Source: an uncultured Clostridium sp.
GTDB taxonomy: Bacteria; Bacillota; Clostridia; Lachnospirales; Lachnospiraceae
Assembly (NCBI GenBank): GCA_946498245.1
Contig: CAMMNN010000024.1
Location: 1-54,831 of the forward strand
Direction: 5' to 3'
Length of the DNA stretch: 54,831 nucleotides
Shown: piece after piece, positions 15,433 through 22,940 of the stretch
How positions within the stretch are numbered: the stretch's first letter is position 1
How the letters are laid out: each line of letters begins with the position of its first letter
The notes under the pieces: model-generated
Databases searched by the model: none
Told to the model about the DNA's origin: nothing
What the model saw: the letters and a program-made list of their open reading frames with translations, nothing else
Program-made: the position numbers and the translations under genes

Positions 15433-15450
15433 GAAACAGGGCTTTTATAG
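15433..15450 (+). repeat. 18-bp direct repeat, right copy
   Basis: Exact copy of the kinase gene's last 18 bp, here non-coding and just upstream of the holB promoter. It marks the right border of the putative insertion. Confidence 0.9.
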
Positions 15451-15459
15451 CTACATAAA

Positions 15460-15471
15460 ATATGCTATAAT
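15460..15471 (+). promoter_or_regulatory. Extended -10 promoter of the holB operon
   Basis: ATATGCTATAAT (15460-15471) contains TATAAT with an extended TGC. The same 12 bases occur inverted in the antisense promoter (15394-15405). No clear -35 is visible. It would restart transcription of holB downstream of the insertion. Confidence 0.5.
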
Positions 15472-15505
15472 CGGTAGGGATAGTGAACAAGAAGGAGGTA
15501 TGAGA

Positions 15506-16495
15506 ATGCTTACATTTCAGAATATTATCGGCCAGCAGGCGATTAAAACCCATTTTGAAAACGCGGTTTCAGCGGGGAAGGTGTCTCATGCCTATATTCT
15601 CAGCGGGGAAGAGGGAATGGGAAAAATGGCCTTGGCAGAGGCCTTTGCTTTGGAACTGCTGTGTGAGAACCCCAAAAACACTCCTTGTATGGAGTGCCAT
15701 TCCTGCAAGCAGGTGATTTCCCACAACCATCCGGATTTAATTTATGTGACTCATGAAAAGCCGGCAAGTATCGGCGTAGATGATATTCGGGAGCAGGTAA
15801 ATGATACCGTCGGCATCCGGCCCTACAGCAGTCCGTATAAAATATATATTATTGATGAGGCGGAAAAAATGACGGGGCAGGCCCAGAATGCTTTGCTGAA
15901 AACCATTGAAGAGCCCCCTTCCTATGTGGTGATATTGCTTTTAACGGCAAATCAGGAGGCCTTTCTGCCGACTATCCTTTCCAGATGTATTCAATTAAAG
16001 CTGAAACCCTTAAAAGACGGGGAAGTTAAGGAATATCTGACAGTGGAAAAAGGAGTGCCGGAAGAGAAAGCGGATGTTTATGCAGCCTTTGCCAGAGGAA
16101 ATTTAGGAAAAGCCGTCCATCTGGCGGAATCAGAGGAATTTCAGGTAGTATACCAGACCATGCTGGCCCTTTTAAAGCATTTAAGGGGAATGGATATTGC
16201 AGAATTAATGGAGACGATCCGGAAGCTGAAAGAGGATAAATTAAATTTAGATGAATGCCTGGATTTTATGCAGCTTTGGTACCGGGACGTTTTGATGTTT
16301 AAGGTAACAAAGGACATTAACCTGTTGATTTTTAAAGAGGAGTACGCTTCTATCAACGATATGAGCAAAAACAGCAGCTATCAGGGTCTGGAAGCCATTT
16401 TGGAAGCCATTGACAAGGCAAGGGTACGGCTGAAGGCAAACGTAAATATGGAACTGGTAATGGAATTGATGCTGCTTGTTATGAAGGAGAATTAG
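15506..16495 (+). CDS. holB: DNA polymerase III subunit delta'
   Basis: A 329-residue clamp-loader subunit. It has a P-loop-like SGEEGMGK (residues 33-40) in which the usual Ser/Thr after Lys is Met, consistent with delta' not hydrolysing ATP, and a four-cysteine zinc site (Cys53, 61, 64, 67). DEAEKMTGQAQNALLKTIEEPP is the conserved box shared with DnaX. The start is ATG 15506 with AAGGAGG 7 nt upstream (ATG 15500 lies too close to it). First gene of the operon with ricT, trmN6-like and rsmI, the same order as in Bacillus. Confidence 0.93.
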   Translation: MLTFQNIIGQQAIKTHFENAVSAGKVSHAYILSGEEGMGKMALAEAFALELLCENPKNTPCMECHSCKQVISHNHPDLIYVTHEKPASIGVDDIREQVNDTVGIRPYSSPYKIYIIDEAEKMTGQAQNALLKTIEEPPSYVVILLLTANQEAFLPTILSRCIQLKLKPLKDGEVKEYLTVEKGVPEEKADVYAAFARGNLGKAVHLAESEEFQVVYQTMLALLKHLRGMDIAELMETIRKLKEDKLNLDECLDFMQLWYRDVLMFKVTKDINLLIFKEEYASINDMSKNSSYQGLEAILEAIDKARVRLKANVNMELVMELMLLVMKEN

Positions 16496-16498
16496 TGA

Positions 16499-17452
16499 AT
16501 GATAAAAGTAATAGGAGTTCGTTTCCGGACAGCCGGAAAGGTATATTTTTTTGATCCTGCAGGCCGGGACATTAAAACAGGGGATCACGTAATTGTAGAA
16601 ACGGCCAGAGGGATTGAGTACGGCTACGTGGTTCTGGGAACCAGGGAAGTAGAGGAAGAAAAGGTAGTACAGCCCTTAAAATCAGTGATCCGTATGGCTA
16701 CTGAGGAAGATCAGGCCATAGAAAAAAGAAATAAGGAAAAAGAGAAAGAGGCATTTAAAATCTGCCTGGAAAAGATCAAAAAAAGAGGGCTTCAGATGAA
16801 GCTCATCGACGCAGAATATACCTTTGACAACAATAAGGTATTGTTTTACTTTACTGCAGACGGACGGGTGGATTTCAGAGAGCTGGTAAAGGATCTGGCT
16901 TCCGTATTTAAAACCCGTATTGAGCTGCGCCAGGTGGGAGTAAGGGACGAAACGAAAATCATAGGGGGAATCGGAATCTGCGGCCGCGCCCTGTGCTGCC
17001 ATTCCTATCTCTCAGAATTTGCTCCTGTGTCAATTAAAATGGCAAAGGAACAGAATCTGTCATTAAACCCTACTAAGATTTCCGGCGTCTGCGGCCGTCT
17101 GATGTGCTGCTTAAAGAATGAAGAAGAAACCTACCAGGTATTAAACAGCAAGCTTCCGGGAGTAGGGGATTTGGTTACTACACGGGACGGATTTAAGGGA
17201 GAGGTTCACAGCGTAAACGTGCTGAGGCAGTTGGTAAAAGTAGTAATTACTGTCAATGATGAAAAAGAAATCCGGGAATATAAAGCAGACGAAATCCGCT
17301 TTAAAGCCAGAAAGAAAAAAGAAAAGGTGAAAGTGGAGGATGCAGAGTTAAAGCAGTTGGAAGAATTGGAGAAAAAGGAAGGAACTGCAGAAAAAAAGGA
17401 AGGAAAGCCTAGACAGAATGGCAATAGATCTGAAGGAAAACGAGCGCGTTGA
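16499..17452 (+). CDS. ricT: PSP1 domain regulator RicT (YaaT)
   Basis: A 317-residue PSP1-domain protein. Two cysteine clusters, GICGRALCC (Cys161, 166, 167) and GVCGRLMCC (Cys198, 203, 204), fit the iron-sulfur ligands of the RicA-F-T complex, which in Bacillus promotes Spo0A phosphorylation, competence and RNase Y-dependent mRNA processing. The C-terminus is a Lys/Glu-rich tail of about 50 residues. It starts 3 nt after holB and its end overlaps the next gene by 35 nt. Its presence fits a spore former. Confidence 0.92.
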   Translation: MIKVIGVRFRTAGKVYFFDPAGRDIKTGDHVIVETARGIEYGYVVLGTREVEEEKVVQPLKSVIRMATEEDQAIEKRNKEKEKEAFKICLEKIKKRGLQMKLIDAEYTFDNNKVLFYFTADGRVDFRELVKDLASVFKTRIELRQVGVRDETKIIGGIGICGRALCCHSYLSEFAPVSIKMAKEQNLSLNPTKISGVCGRLMCCLKNEEETYQVLNSKLPGVGDLVTTRDGFKGEVHSVNVLRQLVKVVITVNDEKEIREYKADEIRFKARKKKEKVKVEDAELKQLEELEKKEGTAEKKEGKPRQNGNRSEGKRAR

Positions 17453-18155
17453 CGATTTGCAGAGAAACGGATATGGGATTATCCAAAACCCAAAAGCATT
17501 TTGCTTTGGAATGGACGCTGTCCTGCTGTCAGGATTTGCCTCTGTCAGACAGGGAGAATCCGCTTTGGATTTGGGAACAGGAACAGGGATAATCCCTATT
17601 CTTTTGGAAGCAAAGTCCCAGGGCCGCCATTTCACAGGTCTGGAAATCCAGCCGGATATGGCGGATATGGCCCGCAGAAGCGTTGCTTACAATCATCTGG
17701 AAGATAAGATAGACATTGTAACAGGCGATATTAAGGAAGCCTGCAAATTGTTTTCCCTTGCTTCCTTTGATGTAGTTACCTCCAATCCCCCATACATGAA
17801 TGATTCCCATGGGCTGAAAAATCCGGATATGCCTAAGGCCATTGCCCGCCATGAAGTACTGTGTACTCTGGAAGACGTTGTGGGAGCTGCGGCGGGTCTT
17901 TTAAAACCGGGCGGGAGATTTTACATGGTTCACAGGCCCCATCGGCTTATTGAAATCATTTCCGCATTGACGAAATACCGGCTGGAACCGAAACGGATGA
18001 AAATGGTCCATCCCTTTTCTGACAGGGAAGCAAACATGGTCTTGATTGAGGCGGTTCGCGGGGGCCGGTCCATGATAAAAGTGGAGGCGCCTATAATCGT
18101 TTATAAAGAACCCGGAGTTTATACGGATGAAATCTATGACATTTACGGATATTAG
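17418..18155 (+). CDS. tRNA1(Val) adenine-N6 methyltransferase family protein
   Basis: A 245-residue class I SAM methyltransferase. SAM-binding motif I is DLGTGTG (residues 51-57), and NPPY (123-126) is the catalytic motif of N6-adenine methyltransferases. The N-terminal IIQNPKAFCFGMDAVLLSGF is typical of the TrmN6/YfiC (Bacillus YabB) group that methylates A37 of tRNA-Val or a related site. It overlaps ricT by 35 nt in another frame, so translation is likely coupled; rsmI follows after 12 nt. Confidence 0.88.
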   Translation: MAIDLKENERVDDLQRNGYGIIQNPKAFCFGMDAVLLSGFASVRQGESALDLGTGTGIIPILLEAKSQGRHFTGLEIQPDMADMARRSVAYNHLEDKIDIVTGDIKEACKLFSLASFDVVTSNPPYMNDSHGLKNPDMPKAIARHEVLCTLEDVVGAAAGLLKPGGRFYMVHRPHRLIEIISALTKYRLEPKRMKMVHPFSDREANMVLIEAVRGGRSMIKVEAPIIVYKEPGVYTDEIYDIYGY

Positions 18156-18167
18156 GGGAGGAGAAAG

Positions 18168-19019
18168 ATGGAGGGAAAGCTGTTTTTATGCGCCACGCCA
18201 ATTGGAAATCTGGAGGATATTACCTTTCGGGTTTTAAATACATTAAAAGAGGCGGATTTAATTGCGGCTGAAGATACGAGGCACAGTATCAAACTTTTAA
18301 ACCATTTTGCCATTAAGACTCCTATGACCAGCTACCATGAATATAATAAAATAGAAAAAGCCGTATACCTGGTAGAACAGATGAAAAAAGGACTTAATGT
18401 GGCCCTGATTACAGACGCAGGGACTCCAGGAATATCGGATCCCGGGGAAGAGCTGGTGCGCCAATGTCATGAAGCCGGGATTACGGTAACGTCTCTTCCG
18501 GGGCCAGCGGCTTGTATTACGGCGCTGACGGCATCGGGCCTTTCTACCAGAAGGTTCTGCTTTGAAGCCTTTCTCCCTTCTGATAAGGCTGACAGGAAAG
18601 AAAGGCAGAGGATTTTGGAAGAACTGAAAAAGGAAACCAGAACCATTGTCCTGTATGAAGCTCCTCACCATTTGGAGAAAACTCTGAAAGATTTGCAGGA
18701 AGCTCTGGGGAGTCGGAAAATCGCTTTATGCCGGGAATTGACGAAACGGTATGAAAACATTTGGCAGACGACCTTTGATGAAGCCTTAGACTACTGCAGG
18801 ACGGAAACGCCTAAAGGGGAATTTGTTATTGTAATAGAAGGAAAGAGTCCGGAAGAAATTCGGAGAGAGGAAACGCTCTTTTGGGAGAAAATGCCGGTAA
18901 AAGAACATATGGAATATTATGAGAGCCAGGGAATTGAACGGAAAGAGGCAATGAAGCTGGTGGCGAAAGACCGGGGAGTGGGGAAAAGGGACATTTATCA
19001 AGAGCTTTTAGAACAGTAA
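18168..19019 (+). CDS. rsmI: 16S rRNA (cytidine-1402-2'-O)-methyltransferase
   Basis: A 283-residue tetrapyrrole-methylase-fold enzyme. ATPIGNLEDITFR near the N-terminus, AEDTRHS and ITDAGTPGISDPG, then SLPGPAACITALTASG, are the RsmI signatures. It 2'-O-methylates C1402 in the decoding centre of 16S rRNA, using SAM. RBS GGGGAGGAG precedes ATG 18168. Last gene of the holB operon, in the same place as in Bacillus, where abrB and metG follow; here abrB is inverted and metG lies 25 kb away. Confidence 0.95.
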   Translation: MEGKLFLCATPIGNLEDITFRVLNTLKEADLIAAEDTRHSIKLLNHFAIKTPMTSYHEYNKIEKAVYLVEQMKKGLNVALITDAGTPGISDPGEELVRQCHEAGITVTSLPGPAACITALTASGLSTRRFCFEAFLPSDKADRKERQRILEELKKETRTIVLYEAPHHLEKTLKDLQEALGSRKIALCRELTKRYENIWQTTFDEALDYCRTETPKGEFVIVIEGKSPEEIRREETLFWEKMPVKEHMEYYESQGIERKEAMKLVAKDRGVGKRDIYQELLEQ

Positions 19020-19050
19020 AGGGATAAGAGCGCCGGCGCAGTCACCGCAG

Positions 19051-19079
19051 AAAAAACGGAGGACCATAAAGGCCTCCGT
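19051..19079 (-). terminator. Intrinsic terminator of abrB
   Basis: Read on the minus strand, ACGGAGG (19079-19073) pairs with CCTCCGT (19062-19056) and is followed by TTTTTT. It starts at the abrB stop codon. Confidence 0.85.
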
Positions 19080-19343
19080 CTATTCTACAATTTTCATACC
19101 TGCCAGACTAGCCAGTTCACGGATAGTAGCTTTTGATATGTATTTTCCTTCATATTCAATTAAATCGTCAGTGCGGCCATTGAAAACATCTCCAGCTTCT
19201 GCTTTTCGAAGGATAATACAGTCATCCTGAACCGTGATCTCCAGCCCATCTTTTACATCCAAGTCCAGGCTTCTCCTTAATTCGATGGGTAATGTAATTC
19301 TGCCGAGCTCGTCTAGTTTACGGATAACACCAGTCGTTTTCAT
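19080..19343 (-). CDS. abrB: AbrB family transition-state regulator
   Basis: An 87-residue protein. The N-terminal swapped-hairpin DNA-binding domain MKTTGVIRKLDELGRITLPIELRRSL matches AbrB/SpoVT very well. ATG 19343 has GGAGGG upstream; the reading frame extends further upstream but with no such support. AbrB binds many AT-rich promoters and represses stationary-phase and sporulation genes during growth. The short C-terminal half differs from Bacillus AbrB and may set its oligomeric state. It sits next to rsmI as in Bacillus, but on the opposite strand. Confidence 0.9.
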   Translation of the reverse strand: MKTTGVIRKLDELGRITLPIELRRSLDLDVKDGLEITVQDDCIILRKAEAGDVFNGRTDDLIEYEGKYISKATIRELASLAGMKIVE

Positions 19344-19425
19344 AGTTTTATCCCTCCTGTAAAAGTTAAGCGTACTTAAAATGCCACTTGAACTGCCGTG
19401 CCAAATTGTATGTGCTTCTATTAAT

Positions 19426-19454
19426 ACATTAGCATAGCAAGCGCTTTCTGTCAA
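19426..19454 (-). promoter_or_regulatory. Promoter of abrB
   Basis: Read on the minus strand: TTGACA (19454-19449), 17-nt spacer and TAATGT (19431-19426). AAGCGCTT lies in the spacer, and a similar AGCGCTTT lies upstream near 19470; these repeats could bind a regulator. Confidence 0.6.
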
Positions 19455-19510
19455 TACGATTGGTAATCCAAAGCGCTACAAACCCGTCAATGATTTGATT
19501 TGAGAAAGCT

Positions 19511-21502
19511 GTGTTTAATATGAAAAAAAGGGAAAGAAGAAAAACGAAACTAAGAGATAAGCTGTTCTGGGGCAGCTCCATGGTCATAACCAGTTTAATG
19601 ATTATTCTGGTTGGAGCCGCATCTTTTGCAGTGATAAATTACATCAATACAATGGAGGAAGAAAAAGCCTTTGAGCGTCTCGATGAAGAAGCGGACAGAA
19701 TGGCAGATACCATTGAGACGAATGCAAGGAACGACAGGGAGATCCTGGAAACCTTGGCGGCAGTCATTGCCACATATGACGATATGTATTCAGAAGAGTT
19801 GTGGGAGCTTCTGGATTCCTGCTCAGAGGTCGGCATGATGACAAAGCTTGAGCTGCTCCTTCCGGATAACACCGTGCTGGGCAGAGGGGGAAAAGTCATA
19901 GCGACGGAAGAAGAGACATCATTTGAAGATGAAGCAGCAAAGGGAGCTTATATTTCGAATCAGGAAATAGACCTGGAAGACAGTGAGAAGTACATAGTGC
20001 GCCACTGCGTACCGGTATATAAAGATTCCCAGGCAGTGGCCATATTAAGAGGCATAATGAGTTTCCCGGATTTAAATAAAGAAGTAAATTTAAATCCTTA
20101 CGGCGGGAAGGCTGCCGTGTACATTATAGATGGGAGCAGTGGGGATTATCTGCTTGACACATGGCATCCGGAACAAGGCGGAAATATGTGGACTATGGGG
20201 AGCCGTCAGATGGCCCCCGGGTATAATGATGACGAATTAAAACAGGGAGTTGTTAATGGAGACAGCAGATACGTAGTGTTTGTATCCAGAACCATTGGAG
20301 AATATCTCTACTTCTATTATAAACCCATGGAGATTAATGAGTGGAGGATTGCGGTATCTGTGCCGGAAAGCATTGTCTTTAGTAGCGCAAATAAGGTCAG
20401 AACAGTTTTAAATATTTTTCTGATCATTGAAACCATTTGCTTTATTGGATACTTTCTGTGGATGGTTCGCTTTGTAAGGCGGAGAACGAAGGAAAAGCAG
20501 CGCCAGATTGAAACGCTGAACTACATATATGACATAGAAAAAATTCTGTTTAATGCTCACGCTAAACAGGAAAATATTACGGCGGCCCTGGAAAAAGTAG
20601 GAAATATTATTAAGGCGGAATGGGTTGGCCTCTGGGCTTTGGAGCCGTCAGTGGAGTATATTTTATTTAGTTGGAAAAAGTATGCCAGTTTAGAAGGAAA
20701 CACAGATTCCGGAGAAAATAGTTCTTCATATAGAAAAGACGATAGACATTATCTCCGCATGATGAGGGAATATTTTGAACAGGGCCACAGTGAACTGGAA
20801 ATATTTGAAGAAGAGACTTTTTATCAGATATTTGGGAAAACCATTCCATTAGAACTGCGCAGCATGATTGCAGTTCCTCTGGAAGATAAGGATGGAAATA
20901 TCTGCGGTATCATAGCGGGAGTTAATTTGACAGGCAAGACTGTGCCGACAGCATTGCTGAAAAATATGAAATTCAGCTTTAGTATGTTCTGTCATAATCT
21001 CACCAGCTATAACACGATTAGGGAGCAGAGAGACAGAGATGTCCTTACCGGACTTTATAACCGGAACCGTTATGAACGGGATCTGGAAAAGCTTTATTCA
21101 GAGTACCGGGATGCCTTGACCTGTGTTTATATTGATGTAAACGGCCTCCATGAAAAGAATAATACAGAAGGCCATGAGAAGGGAGATATTATGCTGCGGA
21201 CCGTGGCACAGGAAATTCAAACATGGTTTGGAGGAGAATATATTTACCGTATCGGCGGCGATGAGTTTGTTGTTTTTATTCCCGGAGCGGATATAGCCGA
21301 GATGGAAACAGCAGGTAAAAAATTGTCAGAGGCACTTCTGGAAAAGAGTTACCATGTTTCAGTGGGAATACAGTGTGAAAAGGATGCTGCATCTATGGAT
21401 GCCCTGATAAAAGCGGCCGAGAAAAAAATGTACGCAGAGAAGAAACAGTTTTATGAGCAGAAAGCTTATGACAGGAGAAAGACGACGATTATGTCGGAAT
21501 AA
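19511..21502 (+). CDS. Membrane-bound diguanylate cyclase (dCACHE-GAF-like-GGDEF)
   Basis: A 663-residue sensor. A transmembrane helix (about residues 22-46), an extracellular sensor region (about 50-295, dCACHE-like, with YFYYKPMEINEWRIAVSVP near its end), a second membrane helix (about 300-322), a GAF-like domain (about 345-500) and a C-terminal GGDEF domain (GGDEF at 582-586). It should make c-di-GMP from two GTP in response to an outside signal. There is no RxxD inhibitory site before GGDEF. It starts at GTG 19511 or ATG 19520; neither has a strong ribosome site. Monocistronic, divergent from abrB. Confidence 0.87.
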   Translation: MFNMKKRERRKTKLRDKLFWGSSMVITSLMIILVGAASFAVINYINTMEEEKAFERLDEEADRMADTIETNARNDREILETLAAVIATYDDMYSEELWELLDSCSEVGMMTKLELLLPDNTVLGRGGKVIATEEETSFEDEAAKGAYISNQEIDLEDSEKYIVRHCVPVYKDSQAVAILRGIMSFPDLNKEVNLNPYGGKAAVYIIDGSSGDYLLDTWHPEQGGNMWTMGSRQMAPGYNDDELKQGVVNGDSRYVVFVSRTIGEYLYFYYKPMEINEWRIAVSVPESIVFSSANKVRTVLNIFLIIETICFIGYFLWMVRFVRRRTKEKQRQIETLNYIYDIEKILFNAHAKQENITAALEKVGNIIKAEWVGLWALEPSVEYILFSWKKYASLEGNTDSGENSSSYRKDDRHYLRMMREYFEQGHSELEIFEEETFYQIFGKTIPLELRSMIAVPLEDKDGNICGIIAGVNLTGKTVPTALLKNMKFSFSMFCHNLTSYNTIREQRDRDVLTGLYNRNRYERDLEKLYSEYRDALTCVYIDVNGLHEKNNTEGHEKGDIMLRTVAQEIQTWFGGEYIYRIGGDEFVVFIPGADIAEMETAGKKLSEALLEKSYHVSVGIQCEKDAASMDALIKAAEKKMYAEKKQFYEQKAYDRRKTTIMSE

Positions 21503-21524
21503 TATGCATATGGCAAAATAGCTC

Positions 21525-21569
21525 TTGACAAACAGATAATAACAATATAATATTATTTTGAAATTCAAA
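21525..21569 (+). promoter_or_regulatory. Fatty acid operon promoter with FabT-box-like operator
   Basis: TTGACA (21525-21530) is followed by TAATAT (21548-21553, 17-nt spacer) or TATAAT (21546-21551, 15-nt). The perfect 13-bp palindrome TTTGAAATTCAAA (21557-21569) lies at the expected transcription start. It fits the TTTGA-N3-TCAAA core bound by FabT, the MarR-type repressor of this operon in streptococci; a FabT-like gene is present at 39523. Confidence 0.7.
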
Positions 21570-21613
21570 GTATCTTAGAAAATTCTATTAAAAAGCCCCA
21601 AGTCAAATACCCC

Positions 21614-21657
21614 GCAGACGGCGTCCTGATGAAAGAAAAGGGTTGGGCCGCCGCTGC
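21614..21657 (+). other. Hairpin in the fabH leader RNA
   Basis: GCAGACGGCG (21614-21623) pairs with CGCCGCTGC (21649-21657) with one bulged A, in the 110-nt untranslated leader before fabH. It has no T run, so it is not a terminator. Purpose unknown; it may only stabilise the mRNA. Confidence 0.4.
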
Positions 21658-21683
21658 GAGAACCCAAAGCAGGAAGAAGAAAA

Positions 21684-22658
21684 ATGCAAACAGTAAAAAT
21701 CATAGGAACCGGCTCCTCTGTGCCGGAAAAAAGAGTAACCAACGACGATTTGGCGAAAATCATGGATACCAGCGATGAATGGATCCGGAGCCGGACAGGA
21801 ATCGGGGAAAGAAGAATCACCGAGGAGAAAACTACGGCGGATTTGGCTGCAGAAGCCGCTGTCAAAGCCCTGGAAAACGCAGGGATGGAGGCTTCAGAGC
21901 TGGATTTAATTTTGGTAGCCACCTCTTCGCCGGAATATTATATGCCTAATACGGCTTGCGAAGTGCAGGCGGCAATAGGGGCGGTAAACGCTGCGGCATT
22001 TGATTTGAACGCCGCGTGCTCCGGTTTCATTTTTGCCCTGAACACGGCATATGCCTTTATTTCTTCCGGTTTGCACAAAAACACTTTGGTCATAGGGGCC
22101 GATGTGATGAGCAAAATGGTAAACTGGAAAGACAGAGGTACCTGCGTCCTCTTCGGAGACGGGGCAGGAGCCGCAGTGGTAACGGCAGCAGAATCTCAGG
22201 AGGAAGGGATCCGATGGGGCACTATGGGATCCGACGGCGCCAGAAAAGACGTCCTTACCTGTCGGGCCAGAGCTAATGGAAATTTTCTGATTGAAAAAGA
22301 GCAGGAAACGGATTACATTTATATGGATGGCCAGGAAGTATTTAAGTTTGCCGTAAAGAAGATTCCGGAATGTGTTACGGAAATTCTGGAAAAGACCGGA
22401 GAAAAAAAGGAGAACATTGCCTATTTTATTCTTCATCAGGCCAATTACCGTATCATTGAAGCCGCTGCAAAAAGGCTGCGGATGCCTATTGAGAGATTTC
22501 CTATGAACATTGAGCGTTATGGAAATACCTCCGGCGCTTCTGTGCCGATTTTGCTGGACGAGATGAACCGAAAGGGACTTCTGAAAAAAGGCGACAAACT
22601 GATCCTGGCAGGGTTTGGCGCAGGATTAACCTGGGGAGCGACGCTGCTTACCTGGTAA
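21684..22658 (+). CDS. fabH: 3-oxoacyl-ACP synthase III
   Basis: A 324-residue KAS III that condenses acetyl-CoA or a branched acyl-CoA with malonyl-ACP to begin fatty acid synthesis. The catalytic triad is complete: Cys112 in NAACSGF, His251 in LHQAN, and Asn281 in GNTSGAS. GFGAGLTWG near the C-terminus is also typical. It is first in the operon, with AGGAAGAAG upstream of ATG 21684 and a 110-nt leader. Control is probably by FabT at the palindrome over the start point. Confidence 0.97.
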   Translation: MQTVKIIGTGSSVPEKRVTNDDLAKIMDTSDEWIRSRTGIGERRITEEKTTADLAAEAAVKALENAGMEASELDLILVATSSPEYYMPNTACEVQAAIGAVNAAAFDLNAACSGFIFALNTAYAFISSGLHKNTLVIGADVMSKMVNWKDRGTCVLFGDGAGAAVVTAAESQEEGIRWGTMGSDGARKDVLTCRARANGNFLIEKEQETDYIYMDGQEVFKFAVKKIPECVTEILEKTGEKKENIAYFILHQANYRIIEAAAKRLRMPIERFPMNIERYGNTSGASVPILLDEMNRKGLLKKGDKLILAGFGAGLTWGATLLTW

Positions 22659-22706
22659 GGCAGGCAGTTGCAAATAAAAATATTATTATAAAAGGAGATT
22701 AAAACC

Positions 22707-22940
22707 ATGTTAGAGAAAATGAAAGAAATTATTGCAGAGCAGTTAAGTGTTGATGAAGACAGCATTACCGAGGCTTCTTCCTTTAAGGATGATTTAGGAG
22801 CAGACTCTCTGGATCTGTTTGAGCTGGCAATGGCTTTGGAAGACACCTATTCCGTAGAAATTCCTTCCGAGGATTTAGAGAACCTGACTACTGTTGGAAA
22901 AGTAATTGATTATTTAAAAGCAAAGGGCGTTGAAGCATAA
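22707..22940 (+). CDS. acpP: Acyl carrier protein
   Basis: A 77-residue acidic protein of four helices. Ser34 in GADSLD is the site of 4'-phosphopantetheine attachment. It carries the growing acyl chain between the enzymes of this operon. Strong ribosome site AAAGGAGAT. Its last base is the first base of the fabK start codon (TAATG), so fabK translation is coupled. Confidence 0.96.
   Translation: MLEKMKEIIAEQLSVDEDSITEASSFKDDLGADSLDLFELAMALEDTYSVEIPSEDLENLTTVGKVIDYLKAKGVEA

Larger units (their letters stand above)
15042..15450 (+). mobile_element. Putative mini-insertion carrying a type I toxin-antitoxin-like module
   Basis: This 409-bp stretch runs from just after the kinase stop through the right-hand copy of the 18-bp repeat. 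Removing it would leave one repeat and join the kinase gene directly to the holB promoter region. Inside are only a promoter, a 35-codon hydrophobic ORF, a bidirectional terminator and an opposing promoter. It has no recombinase, so if it moves it does so in trans. Alternatives are an ancient duplication with later filling, or a remnant of a larger element. The mobile interpretation is inferred from the repeat; the module itself is visible in the sequence. Confidence 0.55.

Noticed and set aside
21570..21683. Possible riboswitch in the fabH leader
   Set aside because: Only one bulged hairpin without a terminator or ribosome-site switch is visible; a known class could not be matched.
22016..22276. 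Frames on either strand inside the fab genes (for example 86 to 194 codons)
   Set aside because: They are shadows of conserved fatty acid genes with full catalytic motifs and have no initiation signals of their own.
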